DNA from: CAZIDL01 sp964537825
GTDB taxonomy: Bacteria; Bacteroidota; Bacteroidia; Flavobacteriales_D; CAYVSK01
NCBI GenBank assembly: GCA_964537825.1
Contig: CAZIDL010000014.1
Span: 1 to 46,967 of the forward strand
Length of the DNA: 46,967 nt
Direction of reading: 5' to 3'
The position numbers and the translations under genes were made by a program. Positions 40,684 to 46,967 of this stretch are shown here, one piece after another; within the stretch, counting starts at the first letter, position 1, and every line of letters starts with the position of its first letter. Under the pieces are notes generated by a model. It saw only the letters and a program-made list of their open reading frames with translations. It did no database searches and was not told the origin of the DNA.

Positions 40684-42567
40684 TTGAGTCAAGCCAAGAA
40701 AAAGAACCTCGAACAGCAAAAAGAAGTTACCGTCCTTTTTGCCGGTGATTCCGGCGATGGGATGCAGTTGACCGGCGACCAGTTCTCCAATACGAGTGCC
40801 CTTCAGGGGAACGATATCGCGACCTTCCCGAACTATCCGGCTGAGATACGGGCACCCCAGGGAACTTTGGCCGGTGTCTCGGGGTTTCAGTTGAAGTTCG
40901 GTAGCATTCAGGTCTTCACACCGGGAGATCACTGCGATGTTCTCGTGGCCATGAACGCCGCCGCTCTTAAGGTGAACATCGATATGCTCCGGAAAGGGGG
41001 CATTATCATCGCCAATACCGCCGGCTTCGATAAGAAGAACCTCAAACTCGCCAAGTACGAGGAGGACGAAAACCCGCTCGAGGATCCGAAACTTTCCGAT
41101 TTTTCCGTGATCGATATCGATGTCACGAAGCTGACCCGGGAAGCTCTCGAAGAATTCGGTCTGAAGCGGCCCGAAAAAGACCGTTGCAAGAACATGTTCG
41201 TTCTTGGCTTCATCTATTACATGTACAGCCGCGAACTTGAGCGGACGATCGAGTTCCTCGAACGGAAGTTCGCCAGGAAGCCGGATATACGGGATGCTAA
41301 CATCAAGGCCCTCAAAGCAGGCTACAACCTTGGAGATACCACCGAGATCTTCAGCACCCGTTACGAAGTGGAGCCGGCCCCCCTCCCCAAAGGCACTTAC
41401 CGTAACATCGTGGGGAATCAAGCCACAGCTATAGCTCTGATCGCGGCTTCCAAAAAGGCGGGCCTCCCCCTTTTCTACGGGAGTTACCCGATCACGCCGG
41501 CATCCACGATCCTGCACGAACTCTCCAAGCACAAGAACTTCGGGGTGAAGACCTTTCAGGCCGAGGACGAGATCGGAGCGATCTGTTCCGGTATAGGCGC
41601 TTCCTTCGGAGGAAGCCTGGCCGTCACGGCCTCCGCAGGCCCCGGGATCGCTTTGAAGACGGAATCGATGGGGCTGGCGATCATGCTGGAGCTCCCCCTC
41701 CTCGTGATCAACGTACAGCGGGGAGGACCTTCGACCGGTCTTCCGACCAAGACCGAACAGGCCGACCTTCTGCAAGCCCTCTATGGAAGGAACGGAGAAG
41801 CACCCGTGCCGGTCGTGGCCGCCTCCACCCCCTCCGATTGCTTTGCAGCGACCTTCGAGGCCGCACGCATAGCCCTCGAACACATGACCCCTGTGATCCT
41901 GCTTAGTGACGGCTACATCGCTAACGGGGCGGAACCTTGGCGCTTCCCATCCTCGGAGGACCTGGGACCGATCCGTCCTCCGTGGGCCAAGTCGAAGGAG
42001 GGGGACGAGAACGGCGGGGCTTTCATGCCCTATGAGCGTAATGAGAACTATGTTCGCAAGTGGGCCCTTCCCGGGATGAAAGGCCTTCAGCATCGGATCG
42101 GTGGCCTCGAGAAGGAGGATCTGACGGGCAATGTCTCCTATGATCCGGAGAACCATCAGAAGATGGTGGACAACCGAAGGAAGAAGGTGGAAGCTGTGGG
42201 CAAGAACATCCCTGAAATGAGCATCGATAGCGGTTCAGAAAAGGGTGAGCTTTTGATCCTCGGATGGGGTTCCACCTATGGTGTGATCAAGACGGTGGTC
42301 AGGGATCTGACCGATGAGGGGTACGAGGTCGCCCATGCCCACTTGCGCCATCTCAATCCTTTGCCGTCCGGTCTAAAGGAGTTGCTCGACCGTTATGAGC
42401 AGGTGCTCATACCCGAGATGAACACCGGACAGCTCCAGAAAGTGATCCGTCACGAATTCCTTGTGGACGCAAAAGGCCTCCATAAAGTCCAAGGGATCCC
42501 GATCACGGTGAACGAACTGAAGGATAAGGCCATCGAACTCATCCAAGAAGAAAAGGTGATATCATGA
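40684..42567 (+). CDS. korA: 2-oxoacid:ferredoxin oxidoreductase, fused gamma-alpha subunit (KorA-type)
   Basis: The 627-residue protein has an N-terminal gamma-like domain (F-A-G-D-S-G-D-G-M-Q-L-T-G at about 20-32) fused to the alpha pyrimidine-binding domain (F-Y-G-S-Y-P-I-T-P-A-S, then E-D-E-I-G-A-I-C). With KorB it oxidatively decarboxylates a 2-oxoacid, most likely 2-oxoglutarate, to acyl-CoA and reduced ferredoxin. The start is TTG at 40684; no ATG lies in the right place. The stop overlaps the korB ATG by four bases (ATGA). The fused form and the pairing are usual in Bacteroidota; substrate is inferred. Confidence 0.92.
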   Translation: MSQAKKKNLEQQKEVTVLFAGDSGDGMQLTGDQFSNTSALQGNDIATFPNYPAEIRAPQGTLAGVSGFQLKFGSIQVFTPGDHCDVLVAMNAAALKVNIDMLRKGGIIIANTAGFDKKNLKLAKYEEDENPLEDPKLSDFSVIDIDVTKLTREALEEFGLKRPEKDRCKNMFVLGFIYYMYSRELERTIEFLERKFARKPDIRDANIKALKAGYNLGDTTEIFSTRYEVEPAPLPKGTYRNIVGNQATAIALIAASKKAGLPLFYGSYPITPASTILHELSKHKNFGVKTFQAEDEIGAICSGIGASFGGSLAVTASAGPGIALKTESMGLAIMLELPLLVINVQRGGPSTGLPTKTEQADLLQALYGRNGEAPVPVVAASTPSDCFAATFEAARIALEHMTPVILLSDGYIANGAEPWRFPSSEDLGPIRPPWAKSKEGDENGGAFMPYERNENYVRKWALPGMKGLQHRIGGLEKEDLTGNVSYDPENHQKMVDNRRKKVEAVGKNIPEMSIDSGSEKGELLILGWGSTYGVIKTVVRDLTDEGYEVAHAHLRHLNPLPSGLKELLDRYEQVLIPEMNTGQLQKVIRHEFLVDAKGLHKVQGIPITVNELKDKAIELIQEEKVIS

Positions 42568-43595
42568 GCGAAGAAACGACGAAAGAAACATTCCGGGCAA
42601 AAGACTTCGAAACGGATCAGGATGTGCGATGGTGCCCCGGCTGTGGGGATTATGCCATCCTGGCTCAAACCCAGAAGGTCTTGGCCGAAATGGGCAAGTC
42701 GAAGGAGGATACGGTCTTCGTTTCCGGGATCGGTTGCTCTTCCCGTTTTCCTTATTACATGGATACCTACGGACTCCACGGGATACACGGTCGGGCGCCT
42801 GCCATTTGTAGCGGTTTGAAGAGTACGCGTCCGGATCTGAGCGTTTGGTTGATCACAGGGGATGGGGATGGCCTTTCGATCGGGGGGAACCATCTGATCC
42901 ACTTGCTACGCCGGAACCTGGACATCAACGTGCTCCTCTTCAACAACGAGATCTACGGCCTCACGAAAGGGCAGTATTCCCCCACTTCACCAAAGGGTAA
43001 GAAGACCGTTTCCACGCCTGTTGGGTCCGTCGATCATCCATTCAATCCGGTGGCCCTTTTCTCCGGCGCTGATGGAAGCTTCATCGCACGTACGATCGAT
43101 CGGGAGCCCCGGCACATGCGTGATATTCTCCAGAGGGCGGACGATTTCAAGGGAACCTCGATGATCGAGATCTACCAGAACTGCAACGTTTTCAATGACG
43201 GTGCTTTCTTCGACTTCACCGATAAGAAGGTACGGGATGAGCATACGGTCTTCCTGGAGCAAGGGGAGCCTTTGATCTATGGCAAGGAGACGAAAAAAGG
43301 CGTCGTGCTGGATGGATATCGGCCTCGCGTGGTGGACCTGGAGAACAGCAAGTGGTCGGAGGATGATGTCTGGATCCACGACGAAAAAGATGCTGTGAAG
43401 GCCGGAATGCTTACGCGTTTCTTCGAGGATCCCCGCGAAGAAGAAGCCTTACCTCGCCCCTTCGGAGTGATCTATGCGGAGGAGCGGGAGACTTACGAGG
43501 AACTTCTCGAAGCTCAGAAAAAGAACGCCATCGAAGAGAAAGGCGAAGGCGATCTGGACGCGATCCTCGAGGGGGATCATACCTGGGATGTCTGA
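42564..43595 (+). CDS. korB: 2-oxoacid:ferredoxin oxidoreductase, beta subunit (KorB-type)
   Basis: This 343-residue subunit binds thiamine diphosphate and the 4Fe-4S cluster. Visible motifs are R-W-C-P-G-C-G-D-Y, G-I-G-C-S-S-R, the Gly-Asp-Gly block G-D-G-D-G-L-S-I-G-G-N-H and L-L-F-N-N-E-I-Y-G-L-T-K-G-Q, with the T-P-V-G S-like loop after it. Three conserved cysteines for the cluster (Cys in W-C-P-G-C and later Q-N-C-N-V-F) are seen. Its stop is 106 bases from the nadE stop, in a gap filled by inverted CACAGAG-type repeats. Confidence 0.93.
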   Translation: MSEETTKETFRAKDFETDQDVRWCPGCGDYAILAQTQKVLAEMGKSKEDTVFVSGIGCSSRFPYYMDTYGLHGIHGRAPAICSGLKSTRPDLSVWLITGDGDGLSIGGNHLIHLLRRNLDINVLLFNNEIYGLTKGQYSPTSPKGKKTVSTPVGSVDHPFNPVALFSGADGSFIARTIDREPRHMRDILQRADDFKGTSMIEIYQNCNVFNDGAFFDFTDKKVRDEHTVFLEQGEPLIYGKETKKGVVLDGYRPRVVDLENSKWSEDDVWIHDEKDAVKAGMLTRFFEDPREEEALPRPFGVIYAEERETYEELLEAQKKNAIEEKGEGDLDAILEGDHTWDV

Positions 43596-43603
43596 TCCGA
43601 TCT

Positions 43604-43709
43604 CTCCGTGTTCTCTGTTCCTCCTTGTCCTTTGTGGTCAGAAGCAGCTGGTCCATCCGTTTTTCTTTGAGACCACAGAGAGCACAGAGAAGGCACGGAG
43701 GTCACAGAG
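43604..43709. repeat. Inverted CACAGAG/CACGGAG repeat arms between korB and nadE
   Basis: The right arm (43671-43709) reads GACCACAGAGAGCACAGAG, continuing AAGGCACGGAGGTCACAGAG. The left arm (43604-43639) is its imperfect reverse complement: read on the minus strand it starts GACCACAAAGGACAAGG and ends CAGAGAACACGGAG. Each arm is a chain of roughly 7-10-base units of the form (G/A)CAC(A/G)GAG. From memory, such chains are dispersed intergenic repeats in many environmental bacterial genomes. The right arm covers the nadE stop codon (43704-43702). It could fold as a long imperfect hairpin and serve both convergent transcripts as a terminator. Confidence 0.6.
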
Positions 43710-45351
43710 CATTTTTACCTCCTGGCTCCGTAAAAGATCTCACCAAAGGCATCCGCCGCCCGATCCCGAAGGCCTTTTTCGACACGCGCAGCACCGGAGG
43801 TGACTGGTAGCGCTTGAACTCACTCGTGTCGACTGCCTTCAGTACCCGTTCGACGGTCTTTTCATCGTAACCTGCCTTCACGATCCTGCTCGAGCTTTCC
43901 CGACCCTCGATGTAGCGATAGAGGATTCCGTCCAGCTCTTCATAGGGAGGAAGGGTGTCCGTATCCTTCTGCTCGGGTTTGAGTTCGGCTGAGGGGGCTT
44001 TCTCGATGATGGAACGGGGGATACGGTCCTCTTTTGCGTTCAGATGCTCAGCCAGGGCATAGGCTTCCATCTTGTATAGGTCCCCGATAACGGACAGTGC
44101 ACCGCAGAGGTCCCCGTAGAGCGTCCCATAGCCAACGGCCAGTTCGCTCTTGTTCGTCGTGTTCAAGAGCAGGTGGCCGAACTTATTGGAAAGGGCCATG
44201 AGAAGGACAGCCCGGCTTCGGGCCTGGAGGTTCTCCTCGGCAAGCCCGAACGCGGTCCCCTCGAAGCGGGGGGCCAACGTCGCGTTGTACTGATCGTAGA
44301 GGTCACGGATTGGAAAGACGTCCGAACGGCACCCCAGCCTTTCGATCAGTTCTTTGGAATCTGCTATCGAATGCTCTGAAGAGAACTCCGAGGGCATCAT
44401 GACCGCATAGACGTTCTCCGCTCCGAGCGCTTCGGTTGTAATGGCACAGGTAAGGGCCGAATCGATGCCGCCAGAAAGGCCTATGATCGCCTTTTTCATT
44501 CCAAGCTTTTCGAAGAAGTCCCGAAGCCCAAGGAGGAGTGCTTTTCGCATCCGTTCTTCCTTACTGGGGAGGGGAGATGGTCTTTCAACTGATGCTTCCC
44601 GGGCATCAAAGCATTCAAGACAAGGCTCGAAGTAGGGCAATTCTGCTCTTATGTTCCCTCTACCATCGAATACCATCGAACCCCCGTCGAAGATGAGATC
44701 GGTCTGAGCGCCGACGGTGGCCGTATAGAAGAGGGGTAGGCCGTACTTTTCAGCGTTCTTCCCCATGAGCTTCCTTCGGAGGTCTGGTCGCTCGTGATCG
44801 TAGGGAGAGGCGGCTATGTTGATCATCAGGGTCGCCCCTTGCTCTGCAAGCCGTTCCATCGGGTGCCGGGAATAGTCCAACTCTTCATGAAGGTCCCAGA
44901 GATCTTCGCAGATGGTCAGAGCGATCCGCTCCCCTCCAAAGTCGATGAGTTCCCGCTGTTCAGAGCCCTTGAAATAGCGATCCTCATCGAAAACGTCATA
45001 AGTAGGAAGAAGGGTCTTGTGCTGGACGGAGCGGATCGCCCCTTCTGCTAGGAAAAAAGCCGAATTGTAACGGTCTCTCCAGGAATTTTCCCCCGCGAAG
45101 GACGGGGCGCCAACGATGGCAGCGATATCGGTGCAGCTTCTGGAAAGCTCGTCCACTGCATCCAGACAGCGTTGAATAAAAGGATCGAAGTCGAGAAGAT
45201 CTTGCGGCGGGTATCCTGAAAGGAAAAGTTCGGGGAAAACGACGAGCTCAGCGTTCTTCTTACGTGCCTCTTGGATCCCCTGCCGGACCTTTACGGCATT
45301 CCCTTCGACATCCCCGATCACGGGATCGTATTGAGCAAGGGCGATCCGCAT
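43702..45351 (-). CDS. nadE: Glutamine-dependent NAD+ synthetase
   Basis: NadE makes NAD from nicotinate adenine dinucleotide, using glutamine as nitrogen donor. The 549-residue protein has an N-terminal glutaminase (nitrilase fold) with Glu41 in F-P-E-L-F-L-S-G-Y-P-P, Lys112 in Q-H-K-T-L-L-P-T-Y and Cys148 in I-C-E-D-L-W-D, and a C-terminal synthetase with the ATP-pyrophosphatase loop S-G-G-I-D-S (293-298). The family normally ends soon after F-G-x-G-R-R-M-P; here about 13 residues follow, the last ones and the stop lying in a repeat. The upstream gene on the same strand is the barrel protein, 49 bases away. Confidence 0.95.
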   Translation of the reverse strand: MRIALAQYDPVIGDVEGNAVKVRQGIQEARKKNAELVVFPELFLSGYPPQDLLDFDPFIQRCLDAVDELSRSCTDIAAIVGAPSFAGENSWRDRYNSAFFLAEGAIRSVQHKTLLPTYDVFDEDRYFKGSEQRELIDFGGERIALTICEDLWDLHEELDYSRHPMERLAEQGATLMINIAASPYDHERPDLRRKLMGKNAEKYGLPLFYTATVGAQTDLIFDGGSMVFDGRGNIRAELPYFEPCLECFDAREASVERPSPLPSKEERMRKALLLGLRDFFEKLGMKKAIIGLSGGIDSALTCAITTEALGAENVYAVMMPSEFSSEHSIADSKELIERLGCRSDVFPIRDLYDQYNATLAPRFEGTAFGLAEENLQARSRAVLLMALSNKFGHLLLNTTNKSELAVGYGTLYGDLCGALSVIGDLYKMEAYALAEHLNAKEDRIPRSIIEKAPSAELKPEQKDTDTLPPYEELDGILYRYIEGRESSSRIVKAGYDEKTVERVLKAVDTSEFKRYQSPPVLRVSKKAFGIGRRMPLVRSFTEPGGKNAL

Positions 45352-45400
45352 TATCCGATTCCTAGCCCTTTGTTCCCAAGCCTTTTAAAGGATTTTCCCC

Positions 45401-46165
45401 TCAGAAGAGCACCCCTACGTTGATCTTGATGTCGTTGACGATGGCCGACATATCATCGCTCGGGTCCGGCTTTCCATCTTGGTTATCGTCCAAGGGACGA
45501 TTATCAGAATCCGCAACGTAGGTTGGGGTTTTATCCGGATTAAAGGTGTTCGTCAATCCATTGTCGAAGGTGAGGCTTAAGACGAGGTTGGTGGAACCGG
45601 TCATGTTGTACTCGGCTCCTGCCCGGATAAGCATCGTGGCACGGAACGCTCGCACCATGCGTTTGATCGGGTAATCTTCTGTCTCGAAGTCGGGCTCGTT
45701 GACCGGCGTCCCGTTATAATCCATGCGCGCATAGTAATTGAAAGCCATGCTTCCGCCGAATTCGAGGAAATAGCGCAAATGGCCGATCTTGTTGGTCATG
45801 CCTTTAAAGGTGAGGGGGACTTTCACGTAACGGAGCTTATACGTTCCTTTGTTAAGGTAATAGTTACCGTCCACGGCCTTTGGATCAGCAACCGGAATAG
45901 CGTGTTTGGGGAATTTCATAGTACCCCCGACGAAATTGCCCCCCAAACCAGTGGAAAGCGCAATGTTGCTCATCAGAGGAATGTCCGCCATAGCCCCGAA
46001 TCCAAAGCTCAATCTCGGTGAACCGCTCACATCGGACATATCAGGATTGAACCAGCTCACTCCAGGTGATACCCGGAAACCGAACTTCGTTCCACGATCG
46101 CCTTGAGCCGTAAGAAGGCTCGTGAAAAGGAGCACGGTGAGAATGGAGAGGAATGCCTTTTTCAT
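45401..46165 (-). CDS. PorT-like outer-membrane beta-barrel protein
   Basis: A 254-residue protein with a signal peptide (1-20, ending L-L-T-A-Q) and a small-barrel pattern typical of the outer-membrane_beta-brl_2/PorT family: K-F-G-F-R-V-S-P-G-V-S-W-F at the start, Y-K-L-R-Y-V-K-V-P-L-T-F-K-G, L-R-Y-F-L-E-F-G-G-S, and a final strand I-K-I-N-V-G-V-L-F. A loop rich in Asp (D-N-R-P-L-D-D-N-Q-D-G-K-P-D) may bind calcium. Family members include T9SS component PorT, but this is more likely a paralogue. It is divergent from gldB (50-base gap) and lies upstream of nadE. Confidence 0.75.
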   Translation of the reverse strand: MKKAFLSILTVLLFTSLLTAQGDRGTKFGFRVSPGVSWFNPDMSDVSGSPRLSFGFGAMADIPLMSNIALSTGLGGNFVGGTMKFPKHAIPVADPKAVDGNYYLNKGTYKLRYVKVPLTFKGMTNKIGHLRYFLEFGGSMAFNYYARMDYNGTPVNEPDFETEDYPIKRMVRAFRATMLIRAGAEYNMTGSTNLVLSLTFDNGLTNTFNPDKTPTYVADSDNRPLDDNQDGKPDPSDDMSAIVNDIKINVGVLF

Positions 46166-46215
46166 AACTTTGTCGCTTCTTAGGGTCGGAGCTTCACAAG
46201 TATAGGAAATTTTTA

Positions 46216-46967
46216 ATGACCCGCTACCGCTCCTTTTTACTGGTGTTCTTCATCTGTGTTTCTTGCGATACGGGGGATCGCTTCGATGATACGGACCTTT
46301 CAGAAGTGGAGCAAGTGGACCTTGAGTTACGAAGGCTGGATCAGGATGTTTTCGGATTCGATGCGGATACCGGGGACATCGCTGATCATCATTTGCAGCT
46401 CTTGGATAGCTACGGTGATAGCTATCGGCTTTATTTCCGAAAGATGCTCGGAGAGGGCTCTCCGAGTGGACCGATGGCTCACCATCGGCTCAAAGGCTTC
46501 ATCGAAGACATCAACATGCAGGAGATCAACGAAGGGATCCAGAAGGTCTATCCCGATCTGAAAGAAGAGGAGCGGCGTTTCGAAAAAGCCTTTCGGCACT
46601 ACAAGTACCATTTCCCGGACAGTACGCTTCCCCGTGAGCTCATCGCTTATAACGGGGGGTTCAGCTATGCGGTCTATCCCACGGACAGCATGATCGCATT
46701 TGGGCTCGAGTGGTTCCTCGGAGCAGACCATCCCATTATCCAGCGCCTTCCAAGGCAACAGTTCCCTGAATACAAGAAGGCGAAGATGAAGCCTAAATAC
46801 CTGGTGAGCGAAGTGCTCAAGGGATGGGTGAAGTTCAAACGGAGAGCGAGGGCCCGCAAATTGGAGACCTTGCTCGACCATATGGTGTTCAATGGAAAGT
46901 TGCTTTACACGATGGATGCTTTGATGCCGGAAACGCCGGATTCGATCAAGATCAAGTACAGCGATGA
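46216..46967 (+). CDS. gldB: Gliding-motility lipoprotein GldB, 3' end cut by window edge
   Basis: The frame runs from ATG 46216 to the edge without a stop (250 codons). It has a lipoprotein signal ending I-C-V-S-C (Cys17), then L-E-L-R-R-L-D-Q-D-V-F and further on F-S-Y-A-V-Y-P-T-D-S, I-A-F-G-L-E-W-F-L-G and G-K-L-L-Y-T-M-D-A-L-M-P-E-T-P-D-S, patterns of GldB. GldB is essential for gliding and supports type IX secretion in Flavobacterium. The family is related to DUF2268-type metallopeptidases but lacks a clear catalytic site. The gldB-nadE neighbourhood is familiar in Flavobacteria, which supports the call; about 70 C-terminal residues are missing. Confidence 0.85.
   Translation, partial: MTRYRSFLLVFFICVSCDTGDRFDDTDLSEVEQVDLELRRLDQDVFGFDADTGDIADHHLQLLDSYGDSYRLYFRKMLGEGSPSGPMAHHRLKGFIEDINMQEINEGIQKVYPDLKEEERRFEKAFRHYKYHFPDSTLPRELIAYNGGFSYAVYPTDSMIAFGLEWFLGADHPIIQRLPRQQFPEYKKAKMKPKYLVSEVLKGWVKFKRRARARKLETLLDHMVFNGKLLYTMDALMPETPDSIKIKYSD

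Noticed and set aside
40660..42156. 498-codon open frame on the minus strand opposite korA
   Set aside because: korA has complete conserved motifs there; the antisense frame has none.
43604..43709. CACAGAG units as a CRISPR array
   Set aside because: Units are 7-10 bases without spacers of constant length, and the two arms are inverted; no cas gene is near.
1..46967. tRNA or rRNA genes, insertion sequences, phage genes
   Set aside because: No gap has the length and folding of a tRNA or rRNA gene that I can support, and no transposase, integrase or phage protein is encoded.

Overview
The window reads as chromosomal core DNA of a Bacteroidota bacterium, most likely a Flavobacteriales relative with a fairly high G+C content (about half, judged by eye). 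The evidence is a gliding-motility lipoprotein GldB, a PorV2/PorU2 type IX secretion pair, DUF5686 and DUF2807 proteins, a SusC-like TonB receptor, Bacteroidota-style lipoproteins and -7 promoter elements of the TAnnTTTG class. I see no rRNA, tRNA, CRISPR array, transposase or phage gene. No stretch over 300 bases lacks a gene; the largest gap is 291 bases (33718-34008).

Layout. 1-1185 (minus): two lipoproteins and the first 18 codons of an MBL-fold hydrolase. 1353-5870 (plus): a TolB-like propeller/barrel protein and an M20 amidohydrolase. 5930-9375 (minus): recQ followed by two small lipoproteins, ending in a strong terminator. 9494-14567 (plus): kdsD, tatC, a DUF5686 protein and lptB, an envelope-biogenesis run. 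14564-15561 (minus): pssA and purS, overlapping by 4 bases. 15642-28279 (plus): porV2, porU2, lnt, lpdA, hemH and acs. 28289-33717 (minus): a beta-barrel protein, a TonB-dependent receptor and a beta-helix surface lipoprotein. 34009-35835 (plus): a PhoB/PhoR-like two-component system divergent from the lipoprotein. 35816-37990 (minus): an exo/endonuclease-phosphatase family protein and a MurG-like glycosyltransferase. 38056-40507 (plus): trmB, an alkyltransferase-like protein, mrp and a NifU-domain protein. 40684-43595 (plus): korA and korB. 43702-46165 (minus): nadE and an outer-membrane barrel protein. 46216-end (plus): gldB, cut by the window edge.

The most interesting region is 29216-35835. 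A PhoB/PhoR-like pair is divergent from a beta-helix lipoprotein and lies next to a TonB receptor. Promoters of both transport genes carry CTTAACA-like units repeated every 11 bases, the arrangement of PhoP/PhoB-type sites elsewhere, and a weaker version precedes the regulator. I infer a phosphate-starvation outer-membrane uptake module with its own regulator. The second oddity is an inverted pair of CACAGAG-type repeat arms between korB and nadE that overlaps the nadE stop codon.

Many genes appear to start with GTG or TTG (recQ, kdsD, tatC, porU2, trmB, korA), so several starts given here are choices, explained in each entry.
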